Shown here one piece after another: positions 17,097-24,372 of a stretch of 64,000 nt of DNA (its first letter is position 1; every line of letters starts with the position of its first letter). The notes beneath the pieces were generated by a model, which saw only the letters and a program-made list of their open reading frames with translations, searched no databases and had not been told where the DNA came from. Source of the DNA: Akkermansiaceae bacterium UBA2381 (lineage in GTDB: Bacteria > Verrucomicrobiota > Verrucomicrobiia > Verrucomicrobiales > DEV007); assembly GCA_002344215.1 (NCBI GenBank), contig DDSV01000034.1:154734-218733 (forward strand), read 5' to 3'. Made by a program: the position numbers and the translations under genes.

Positions 17097-18005
17097 CTAA
17101 CCCTTCCCTTTAGTGCGGGTGCCCTTCTTCTCTTTGCCCGATTTTTCGATGAATTCGATGATCATTTTGGCGATGTCTTTCCCGGTGGCCGTTTCGATGC
17201 CTTCCAGTCCGGGGGAGGAATTCACCTCCATGACGACAGGGCCGTGATTTGATCGCAGGAGATCCACACCGGCCACGTTCAATCCAAGGATATTGGCCGC
17301 CCGGGTCGCGGTGGACCGTTCCTCGGGAGTGATTTTGACCACGGATGCCGTTCCTCCGCGATGCAAATTGGAGCGAAATTCACCTTCCTTGCTCTGGCGT
17401 TTCATCGCAGCGACGACCTTGCCGCCGACGACGAGGCAGCGAATGTCCGCCCCTCCCGCTTCCTTGATGTATTCCTGGGCGAGGATGTTTGCATTCAGCC
17501 CGCGGAACGCTTCGATTACCGATTCCGCCGCCTGTCGGGTTTCGGCGAGGACAACGCCAACACCCTGGGTTCCTTCAAGGAGCTTGATCACAAGCGGGGC
17601 GCCGCCGACCTGATCGATGAGGGCATCCGTGGTGCGGGGATCATGGGCAAAACCGGTCACGGGAAGTCCAATGCCCTTTCTCGCGAGCAGTTGCAGGCTG
17701 CGCAGTTTGTCGCGTGAACGCGAAATGGCCACCGACTCGTTGACACTGGAGACACCCATCATCTCGAACTGTCGCACCACGGCGCAGCCGAAATGAGTGT
17801 AGGTTGCGCCAATCCTGGGGATCACCGCATCAAAGCCGTCAAGTTTCTCACTGCCAAGATAGATGGAGGGACGCATCGAGGTGATCTCCATGTGGCAGCG
17901 CACATAGTCGATCACACGCATGTCGTGCCCGCGTTTGAGGCCTGCCTCGTAGAGGGCGTTGGTGGAGTAAAGCTTCTTATTACGCGACAAAATGGCTATC
18001 TTCAT
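17097..18005 (-). CDS. rimK: RimK family alpha-L-glutamate ligase (ATP-grasp)
   Basis: This 302-residue ATP-grasp enzyme matches RimK, which adds glutamate residues to the C-terminus of ribosomal protein S6 and can make poly-glutamate. The N-terminal domain opens MKIAILSRNKKLYSTNALYE and includes SRDKLRSLQLLARKG. ATP-grasp parts are visible as PLVIKLLEGTQGVGVVLAE, EYIKEAGGADIRCLVVGGKV and the metal-binding VDLLRSNHGPVVMEVNSSPG. Length equals that of the Escherichia coli enzyme. It lies between a retropepsin-like rimB gene and a desuccinylase-like gene. The basic tail (KSGKEKKGTRTKGKG) is unusual and could help RNA or ribosome contact. The target in this organism is not known. Confidence 0.92.
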   Translation of the reverse strand: MKIAILSRNKKLYSTNALYEAGLKRGHDMRVIDYVRCHMEITSMRPSIYLGSEKLDGFDAVIPRIGATYTHFGCAVVRQFEMMGVSSVNESVAISRSRDKLRSLQLLARKGIGLPVTGFAHDPRTTDALIDQVGGAPLVIKLLEGTQGVGVVLAETRQAAESVIEAFRGLNANILAQEYIKEAGGADIRCLVVGGKVVAAMKRQSKEGEFRSNLHRGGTASVVKITPEERSTATRAANILGLNVAGVDLLRSNHGPVVMEVNSSPGLEGIETATGKDIAKMIIEFIEKSGKEKKGTRTKGKG

Positions 18006-18041
18006 GATTCAAGAAAAGGGGATTTGTGACACCGGCGCGGG

Positions 18042-18515
18042 TCACAGTTGAGGGTTCCGGACGCGGCGAATGGGCTTGCCGAGCTGGTAGGAAAGACCCG
18101 GGTTTACGAAGAAGCGATCCTTCATCGCGGTTCTGCCTAAAAGCATGCGAAATTTCATGTTGTCTCGATTCGTCAGGCTGAACTCCACCTTCCATGAATA
18201 CGGGCCGAGGGTCACGGGAACAAGAATAAACGGGCGAATCTCCTCATGTCCACCCGAGTCCTTTACCTGACGCTGATTGACGAGTGGGCAGTCGCACTCC
18301 ACCGAGTAATCTGGCTTTCGCTGGAGGGGGTGAACCGTAAAACGGACCCGCTCCCTGCCGGAATTGTCCTCGTAAATCTCAAGGCCGCAGGTATGTAGGC
18401 ACGAGGTGCGGGCGCCCGTATCAATTTTGGCTTTGATCCGGGGAATGCCGAGTTCGGGAATGGAAAGCCACTCGCGCCATCCGATGGTGTCGAGTGAATT
18501 ACTGGTCGGGTTCAC
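18042..18515 (-). CDS. RimB-like retropepsin-type protease (ATP-dependent zinc protease family)
   Basis: This 157-residue protein belongs to PF05618, aspartic proteases with a retropepsin fold that were formerly called zinc proteases; RimB of Pseudomonas is an example. The catalytic loop is KIDTGARTSCLH with Asp32, and the flap-proximal motif is MLLGRTAMKDRF. Retropepsins of this size work as dimers. It starts the three-gene set with RimK and the desuccinylase-like enzyme, so it most likely processes glutamylated protein. The basic spacer to rimK is 36 bases. It is cytoplasmic, with no signal peptide. Confidence 0.85.
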   Translation of the reverse strand: MNPTSNSLDTIGWREWLSIPELGIPRIKAKIDTGARTSCLHTCGLEIYEDNSGRERVRFTVHPLQRKPDYSVECDCPLVNQRQVKDSGGHEEIRPFILVPVTLGPYSWKVEFSLTNRDNMKFRMLLGRTAMKDRFFVNPGLSYQLGKPIRRVRNPQL

Positions 18516-18638
18516 ACCGTCATGATACTTCCACCTGCGACGATCCCAAACGGATTATCGGCAAAATGGCAGTTTTGGCACGGAAGGGTCGCGTGTGGTA
18601 GAGTGCGCCGCGTTGGACTCCTGCGCGGACCGGTGTGC

Positions 18639-19079
18639 TTAATCCAAACCGTACTTTGCTTTCCAGCTATCCGGAATGGCCAGTTTAAGGCCGTAGAGAT
18701 ACCGGATCAACTGGCCGTGGTGAGCGGCTTCATGTTCCAGAAGATCGATGATGAGACGATTCTGGACATCAGTATAGGAGTCGAGGGATGTCAAAACTTC
18801 CGAAACGGAATCAGCGGAGCGACGAAGCGCCTCACTCACCGGCGCGATGATTGAGGCAGTTTCAAGCGAACAGGAGAAACCCGACCATTGATTGGCTTTG
18901 ATTGCCCGGCTGAAGCTCTCCCTGGCCCCGACGACACACCAGAGCTGAAGGCCCGGGGTGTTCGAGGGGAGTTGAGGCAGCTTCGAATTTAGAGTTGCCT
19001 CGTCGAGAGAATCAATGAGGTCGGAATACAATTTGAAGGACCGCTCAAAGCTCTCTTCAATGATGTTTCCCAGGGACAT
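18639..19079 (-). CDS. DinB-like four-helix protein
   Basis: This 146-residue protein has the four-helix bundle of the DinB/YfiT superfamily. The final helix carries LLEHEAAHHGQLIRYLYG, with the histidine pair that usually binds a metal ion such as nickel or zinc. Another metal-side position may be lost: the first helix (ERSFKLYSDLIDSLDE) has no His. The family includes thiol-dependent transferases and damage-inducible proteins; this one cannot be assigned to a reaction. It lies 78 bases after the HIT gene on the same strand and 123 bases before the rim cluster. Confidence 0.75.
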   Translation of the reverse strand: MSLGNIIEESFERSFKLYSDLIDSLDEATLNSKLPQLPSNTPGLQLWCVVGARESFSRAIKANQWSGFSCSLETASIIAPVSEALRRSADSVSEVLTSLDSYTDVQNRLIIDLLEHEAAHHGQLIRYLYGLKLAIPDSWKAKYGLD

Positions 19080-19157
19080 AATCTAGTTAGTGTTTCATTC
19101 GAAGGGGCGATGACCGGAGAGGGTTGTCCACCCCATTCGACACTATCGACTCCGGAT

Positions 19158-19502
19158 TTAACCAGGAGGCCACCCGAGATCGCGACCGGAAAGGAGATGC
19201 ACATGGAGATGCGGCACCGCCTCTCCGCCCATACGGCCGTTGTTAATGATCAACCGAAAGCCTTTCCCGGTTTCATTGAAACCCATGTCGGTAGCGATCC
19301 TGCCGGCCACGATGAGAAGGTGACCGAGCAAAGACGCATCCTCTTCCTGCGCTTCGCCAACCCGCGGAATCGGCTTTCGGGGGATGATGAGAATGTGGGT
19401 CGGTGCCTGTGGCGAAATGTCGTGAAAAGCGACCGCCAATTCATCCTGATAAACGAATTGCGCAGGAATCTCACCGGCAATGATTTTCTCAAAGAGCGTC
19501 AT
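19158..19502 (-). CDS. HIT (histidine triad) family nucleotide hydrolase
   Basis: This is a 114-residue HinT-like protein starting MTLFEKIIAGEIPA. The active-site triad is HLHVHLLSG near residue 97, with NNGRMGGEAVPH in front. Such enzymes hydrolyse nucleoside phosphoramidates or acyl-adenylates in the cytoplasm. A GTG at 19520 would extend it by six residues and overlap the upstream stop (GTGA); I prefer the ATG because family members begin with MTLF. Either way the gene is closely coupled to the upstream protein gene in the nrdR set. Confidence 0.92.
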   Translation of the reverse strand: MTLFEKIIAGEIPAQFVYQDELAVAFHDISPQAPTHILIIPRKPIPRVGEAQEEDASLLGHLLIVAGRIATDMGFNETGKGFRLIINNGRMGGEAVPHLHVHLLSGRDLGWPPG

Positions 19503-19516
19503 CGGGGGAGGTTGGA

Positions 19517-20080
19517 TCACGAGGCGATCATGAGAGTCAACTCAGGTCTGGCCCGCGTCACTTCATTCCGCACTCGATCGACAAACTCGGTGATTTCGCC
19601 CTTGAGAAGTTCGCAGCGTCCGGTCCATTTTTTGGTGGAAACGAGACGGCGCACTCCGTTACGCAGGCCATGGCACTCGACCATGGTGGCTCCCCCGAAG
19701 GCGGCGGACTTGAGTTGCTCTTCGAGGAGGCGGAAGAAGGCCAGTTCGTAGCCGCTTCCGGCGCGTCGGGCGAGTTCGCTCAAGGAGATCCTCACCGGAG
19801 GGAGGGTCTTGTCGATTTTGGCTGCGACATGATTGAGGCCCAGCGAGGCGAGAGTTTTCTCGATGCGGGCGAAGAGATCCTCGGAATCAATGACCGTGCC
19901 TTTGTAGTGTTTGATCAGGAAACTCTCCACGCCGCGGGAGATATCCTGTGCCATCCAAACGGGGACGTCGGTCCCGCGCGCCGCATTGGTCAGAGTTTCG
20001 GTCAACCAGTCTGACTCACAGAGAGCGAGGCTGGCAGAGCCAATGCGGATGTAGGGCAGGGAATGGGGCAGAGCGATCAT
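19517..20080 (-). CDS. Protein of unknown function next to NrdR, possibly ATP-cone-like
   Basis: I do not recognise this 187-residue protein with certainty. Its first 90 residues run strand-helix-helix-helix: LPYIRIGSASLALCESDWLT, then VPVWMAQDISRGVESFL, then IDSEDLFARIEKTLASLGLN followed by HVAAKI. This is the same order as in the ATP-cone of NrdR and ribonucleotide reductases. The rest (RISLSELARRAGSGYELAFF onward) is helical and without known motif. It lies 74 bases after nrdR and its stop overlaps or abuts the HIT gene. The start is the ATG at 20080; a TTG three codons earlier is possible. Nucleotide binding is inferred from the pattern only. Confidence 0.6.
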   Translation of the reverse strand: MIALPHSLPYIRIGSASLALCESDWLTETLTNAARGTDVPVWMAQDISRGVESFLIKHYKGTVIDSEDLFARIEKTLASLGLNHVAAKIDKTLPPVRISLSELARRAGSGYELAFFRLLEEQLKSAAFGGATMVECHGLRNGVRRLVSTKKWTGRCELLKGEITEFVDRVRNEVTRARPELTLMIAS

Positions 20081-20154
20081 GGTTAACAATCGGTAGGTGG
20101 AACGGGTGGCTGCTGTTTGTGTGTGTTGGTGCGGGTGAATCTCTTTGAATTCCG

Positions 20155-20652
20155 CTAAGTGCGGGATTCAAAAAGATCCGGTTGGAGAAGATGGTCGATC
20201 GGGGCGCTCTCGAGAGATTCAATCACCTCGCTGAATTCGCCCACATCCTGAAACTGGCGATAGACCGACGCGTATCGGACAAAGGCGACGGGGTCGATCT
20301 GCTGCAAATGAGCCATCACCTTCGGTCCGATGATGCGGGTGGGCACTTCCCGGAGATTGTCGGCGGCAAGTTCGTTAACGATCTCTTCCACGGCATTCTC
20401 AAGCTCGTCGAGGGAGACTCGCCGCTTTTCGCAGGCTTTGATAAGTCCACCGAGGAGCTTTTCGCGTTTGAAGGGTTCCCGGGTGCCGTCGCGCTTTACG
20501 ACAAGAATGTCACGCCTCTCAACCTGCTCATAGGTCGTGAAGCGATGGGCGCAATTTAAACATTCCCGGCGACGACGAATGGAAAACCCATCCTTCGAGA
20601 TACGGGAGTCGATGACTTTGTCATCAAGACTGTTACATTTGACGCAGCGCAT
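20155..20652 (-). CDS. nrdR: Transcriptional repressor NrdR
   Basis: This 165-residue protein is NrdR, the zinc-ribbon/ATP-cone repressor of ribonucleotide reductase genes. The zinc ribbon has Cys3, Cys6, Cys31 and Cys34 (MRCVKCN ... RRECLNCAHRF). The ATP-cone (about 48-138) contains VVKRDGTREPFKREKLLGGL and ends PVAFVRYASVYRQFQD. It binds dATP or ATP and tandem palindromic boxes in promoters. Two such box-like palindromes lie 54-99 bases upstream of its own ATG, suggesting autoregulation. No ribonucleotide reductase gene is in the window. The 14 residues after QFQDVGEFSEVIESLE form a short unique tail. Confidence 0.97.
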   Translation of the reverse strand: MRCVKCNSLDDKVIDSRISKDGFSIRRRRECLNCAHRFTTYEQVERRDILVVKRDGTREPFKREKLLGGLIKACEKRRVSLDELENAVEEIVNELAADNLREVPTRIIGPKVMAHLQQIDPVAFVRYASVYRQFQDVGEFSEVIESLESAPIDHLLQPDLFESRT

Positions 20653-20705
20653 AGGTGGGAGCGGTCCGGAAAGAAGCTACAATTGCGACTCTTTTATCAG
20701 AGTTG

Positions 20706-20751
20706 CAACAAGATGTTGTGGTGTCAATTCGAAAACGACCACAAGATGTGG
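20706..20751 (-). promoter_or_regulatory. Tandem NrdR-box-like palindromes upstream of nrdR
   Basis: Two palindromes share the core acaagatgt: caaca-aga-tgttg at 20706-20718 and ccaca-aga-tgtgg at 20739-20751; the second extends to six-base arms. Their centres are 33 bases apart, close to three helical turns, which is the format expected of paired NrdR boxes. They lie upstream of nrdR and nothing else nearby starts from this region on the plus strand. Autoregulation of nrdR is the simplest reading. Confidence 0.6.
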
Positions 20752-20893
20752 TTATTTCCATTTTAGCCCTTCAAATTGAGGCAGACTCAGTCCGGGTGGA
20801 GAAATTCTGATAAGTCTGGAAAATGTGAACCCACAGAGAGTGGCGACGTGGATGCCTGGTTTTGTCGATCAGAGACCCGCTGGACACGCCTGC

Positions 20894-22105
20894 TTAGGCC
20901 GGATTCCTTCGAAATGACCGTGCCGCAAGCATCGCGGCCATCACGGCCAATCCTGAACTGAAGAAAAATGCAGCCCCCGGGATAATGAGAGGTGCTTTCG
21001 CACTGATAAAATAGCCGAAGATTCCCGTCGCAAACAAAGGCCCGATCGCTCCGGCGACACTTTGAAGGCTCGTTAGTGATCCTTGAATGCCGCCCTGCTC
21101 GTTGTCACCCACGGTGCGGGATATCATTCCCTGGATCGCGGGAACGGCGATTCCTGAAAGTGAGCCGAAAACAATAATCCCATAGATCATCCACCCTTGC
21201 GGGGCGAGTCCGTAGCCCGTCAAAGCAATCGCCATGATGATGAGTCCACCTACCGCCGCCCGCCGCTCCCCGATTTTTGGAATGATCTTGCGGGTCAATC
21301 CGCCCTGAACGATGGCAGCCATTAACCCGACCAGAGCGAGGGAGAGTCCGGTCTGCTTGGTTCCCCAGCCGTAGCGATAGCTCGTGTATAGCACCCAGAT
21401 GCTCGGGTAAACCTGATGGGCGATGCTGCTGATAAAATAACTGATGGAGAGACCAAGCACGAGCCGCTGCTTCTTCAATTCGAGGAGCGCCCCGATGGGA
21501 TTGGAGCGTCTCAGGCTGAAGGCACGCCTGTTTTCCGGTTTGAGAGACTCGGGAAGGATCAGGTAACCGTAGAGCCAGTTGATTAATGTCAGGGTGCCGG
21601 CGGCGTAGAACGGAACCCGTAACCCGAAATGGCCGAGCCAGCCTCCCATGGCCGGACCGAAGATGAATCCAAGACCGAACGCTGCGCCAATAATCCCGAA
21701 GCTGGCTGCGCGTTTCTCCGGCGGGCTCACGTCGGCGATGTAGGCAGCGGCGGCGGAGTAGTTGGCCCCGCTGATCCCGGAAATGAGGCGACCGAGAAAA
21801 AACCAGGGCAGGGTGGGGGCCCAGGCGAGGAGGAAATAATCCAGTCCGGAGCCGAAGAGGGAGAGCAGGATCACCGGGCGCCGCCCGAAACGGTCGGAGA
21901 GACTTCCGATGACCGGGGCAAAGAGAAACTGCATCAGAGCATAGAGACCGACCATCCAGCCGAAGATGAAGGAGGCGGAGTCAACTCCTCCGCCGGATAG
22001 CTTCTCAACGAGCTTGGGAAGAATGGGGACGACCAGCCCGATTCCCAGCACGTCCAGAAATAGCGTGATGAAAACGAAAACCAGCGCCGGTTTGCGGGGA
22101 GTCAT
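20894..22105 (-). CDS. MFS exporter of the TetA/multidrug type
   Basis: This 403-residue protein has twelve predicted membrane segments and the MFS motif A GSLSDRFGRRPVILLS after segment two. The start (PALVFVFITLFLDVLGIGLV) and the GISGANYSAAAAYIADVSPP motif in segments four to five fit the tetracycline/drug:proton antiporter group. The substrate is unknown; resistance should not be assumed. It is the second gene of a minus-strand pair, 80 bases after a Gfo/Idh gene. Transport of a sugar derivative made by that neighbour is possible but the family signature points to efflux. Confidence 0.85.
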   Translation of the reverse strand: MTPRKPALVFVFITLFLDVLGIGLVVPILPKLVEKLSGGGVDSASFIFGWMVGLYALMQFLFAPVIGSLSDRFGRRPVILLSLFGSGLDYFLLAWAPTLPWFFLGRLISGISGANYSAAAAYIADVSPPEKRAASFGIIGAAFGLGFIFGPAMGGWLGHFGLRVPFYAAGTLTLINWLYGYLILPESLKPENRRAFSLRRSNPIGALLELKKQRLVLGLSISYFISSIAHQVYPSIWVLYTSYRYGWGTKQTGLSLALVGLMAAIVQGGLTRKIIPKIGERRAAVGGLIIMAIALTGYGLAPQGWMIYGIIVFGSLSGIAVPAIQGMISRTVGDNEQGGIQGSLTSLQSVAGAIGPLFATGIFGYFISAKAPLIIPGAAFFFSSGLAVMAAMLAARSFRRNPA

Positions 22106-22185
22106 GCTGAGGCGGGCGGAAAACGGGAGAATGGTCGAGGATCACCTGCTTCGCGCCCCCGTAAACGCGTCCTGACCACCTCGGG

Positions 22186-23487
22186 TTATTCGCCTTCGAG
22201 CGGATGAAGCCGGTTCACGAGAGGGAAGTAGGCCCGTTTCAAGGTCGCTCCGGCCTGCCAGACTCCGTGGATCATCTCCAGCGATTTCATGGATCGGTGC
22301 CCCGAACTTTTCGGTTCCCTGTCCTCCTCAATAGCGGCGAGCCAGTCCTTAACAATAAGCCGGTTCGACGCAGCGGTGCCGGTGAGTCCTTCAACAGGGG
22401 TGTGGTAGGGGTCCGCTTTTACCGGCCAGCGTTCCCAGTGGGCGGTGCGTTGAGGTGAGGCAGGGTCGTCTTCGATAAGCAGGGAAAGGCTTGGTGGCAT
22501 CCCGGCGAAAAGACGGGCCTTGCCCCGGGTTCCTATAAACTCAATCCCCCAGGGACCGTGGAGGAGATGGAGGCGCCTGTCGGAGACATAGGAAACGTGG
22601 ACCCCTGACTCCATCGCAAATTCCGCATGGATTGAGTCTCCGAGAAGTGGACCGAGGTTTTCCTTGGCTGACTGATGGGCGTCTTCAGCAATCACCGGCT
22701 CTCCGTCTTTGGAGATCTGGGCGGTGCAGTAACTTGCCTCCCCGGCAAACCAGCGGACAAGATCAAAGAGATGCGTCCCAAGAACGAGGAGGTCCTCACC
22801 ACCCGCCCGATCATCCATCATGCCGAAGACCTTCATTTCGAGAAGGTCGCCGATCAATTCCGCGCGTTTCTCATGAAAAAGTTCGACGTGCGGGTCGCAG
22901 CGCATTTGGTGCACGACCGCGATCTTCAGGTTTTTTTCCGCCGCCAGAGCGAGCAACTCATCCGCCTCCTTGAGCGTACGGGTGAGGGGACGTTCGCAGC
23001 AGACGTGGGCTCCGGCCTCGAGGGCTGCTTTCACCATCTCGTAATGTTGGTCCGTCCATCGGGGGCCGACGCTGACGAGGTGCGGCTTTTCAGCCGTGAG
23101 CATCTCCCGGTAATTATCGTAGGCCCTTAGGGCTCCGCTGCGTTTCCATGTGGCTTCAAGCGCGTCGCCATTGGCGTCGGCAACGGCGACCATTTGCACG
23201 CCGGCCAGCTCCTGGAAAATGAGATCAAGTCCGTGCCCGAAATTGCCTGCTCCGGTGTGGCCGATCGCGACGGCGCGCAGTCCATCATAGGCGGCAGGAG
23301 GGGTCGCCGGTTTCGGGGGCAAAGCGGGCACCTCCTCAGTGGAGGGGCCTTTCGACTTCTCCGGAAGAGTCGTCGGTGCAGTCTTCGCGCTCTTGGCTTT
23401 GGCCTTGCCTCGACGGATCATGCCGGCAGCGGCCATACCGGCGCTCCCGTAGATCGCGTGCTCTTTTTTTGAATCGTCTTCGGCCAT
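22186..23487 (-). CDS. Gfo/Idh/MocA family oxidoreductase with a Lys/Pro-rich N-terminal extension
   Basis: This 433-residue protein starts at the ATG at 23487. Residues 1-70 are low-complexity and basic (RRGKAKAKSAKTAP, PALPPKPATPPAAY). The NAD(P)-binding fold begins at LRAVAIGHTGAGNFGHGLD, and the EKP-like motif of the family is CERPLTRTLKEAD, with Arg in place of the usual Lys (E-K-P to E-R-P). The C-terminal beta-sheet domain covers about 200-420. Such enzymes oxidise or epimerise sugar hydroxyls. The changed EKP lysine may alter catalysis. It is followed by the MFS gene 80 bases later and faces the methyltransferase gene across 144 bases. Confidence 0.85.
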   Translation of the reverse strand: MAEDDSKKEHAIYGSAGMAAAGMIRRGKAKAKSAKTAPTTLPEKSKGPSTEEVPALPPKPATPPAAYDGLRAVAIGHTGAGNFGHGLDLIFQELAGVQMVAVADANGDALEATWKRSGALRAYDNYREMLTAEKPHLVSVGPRWTDQHYEMVKAALEAGAHVCCERPLTRTLKEADELLALAAEKNLKIAVVHQMRCDPHVELFHEKRAELIGDLLEMKVFGMMDDRAGGEDLLVLGTHLFDLVRWFAGEASYCTAQISKDGEPVIAEDAHQSAKENLGPLLGDSIHAEFAMESGVHVSYVSDRRLHLLHGPWGIEFIGTRGKARLFAGMPPSLSLLIEDDPASPQRTAHWERWPVKADPYHTPVEGLTGTAASNRLIVKDWLAAIEEDREPKSSGHRSMKSLEMIHGVWQAGATLKRAYFPLVNRLHPLEGE

Positions 23488-23631
23488 GGTGGGCGCGAGA
23501 GTAAACCTTGCGGAACTTTCAGGCAATGCACAAATTTAAGGATCTCAGACTCGAAAATTTCCCCGGAAGCTCCCGCAATCCGGTAACTTTAGGGCTTTTC
23601 AGCACCATTGCCTCAGGCTAATCATATCGCC

Positions 23632-24372
23632 ATGTGGTGCCCTCACTCGATACGTTCCCTATTCATTGTCCTCTCCGGAGTCGTGGCGGCGGGCCAGTTT
23701 GCCGTGGGAGAAGAGGGCCATTATACGGCAAAAGAACCCTCCCGCGATGGCACCGGGAAAGTCTATATGGGACGGGAGATTTCGCAGGTTGTCGGTTCAC
23801 ACGCCATCACCTGGCTGGAACGGCGCGACCGCGAGGGCGAAGAAAAGCCGTCTCTGGTGATGGAGAATCTCGAACTTAAGCCAACCGATGTCGTGGCCGA
23901 CATCGGGGCAGGGTCAGGCTATTTCTCATTCCTTCTCGCCCCGCTTGTGCCTCAGGGCAAGGTGCTCGCCGTCGATATTCAGCAGGAGATGCTCGACTTT
24001 GTCGAGGGGCAGAAAAAGCTTAAAAAGATTGCGAATGTGGAGACGCTCCTCGGAACGATTGAGGATACCCGACTTCCGGAGTCCGGTGTTGATCTGGTCA
24101 TCATGGTCGATGCCTATCACGAATTTTCGCATCCTCGCGAGATGATGGAGTCCATCGTCAAAGGTCTCGTGCCGGGCGGCCGGGTCGTCTTTCTTGAATA
24201 CCGGGGGGAGGATCCTAACGTTCCCATTAAACCGCTTCACAAGATGACCGTGAAGCAGGTTACCCGGGAGATGGAGGCGGTTGGTCTTGAATTCGTCGAA
24301 CTCAGGGATTTTCTTCCGATTCAGCATTTTATCGTTTTCAGAAAACCCGATAACATCGCAACAACCCAATGA
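23632..24372 (+). CDS. SAM-dependent methyltransferase with an N-terminal signal segment
   Basis: This 246-residue protein begins MWCPHSIRSLFIVLSGVVAA, a signal-peptide-like segment, and then a class I methyltransferase fold. SAM-binding motif I is VVADIGAGSGYFSFLLAPL, motif II VLAVDIQQEMLDF, and the later strand VDLVIMVDAYHEF is clear. The last part (VPIKPLHKMTVKQVTREMEA) matches the UbiE-like/Methyltransf_11 group. Export of a SAM-dependent enzyme would be odd because SAM is cytoplasmic, so the segment may be an uncleaved anchor. The stop overlaps the start of the next gene by four bases (ATGA), showing translational coupling with the PQQ-like propeller protein. Confidence 0.82.
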   Translation: MWCPHSIRSLFIVLSGVVAAGQFAVGEEGHYTAKEPSRDGTGKVYMGREISQVVGSHAITWLERRDREGEEKPSLVMENLELKPTDVVADIGAGSGYFSFLLAPLVPQGKVLAVDIQQEMLDFVEGQKKLKKIANVETLLGTIEDTRLPESGVDLVIMVDAYHEFSHPREMMESIVKGLVPGGRVVFLEYRGEDPNVPIKPLHKMTVKQVTREMEAVGLEFVELRDFLPIQHFIVFRKPDNIATTQ

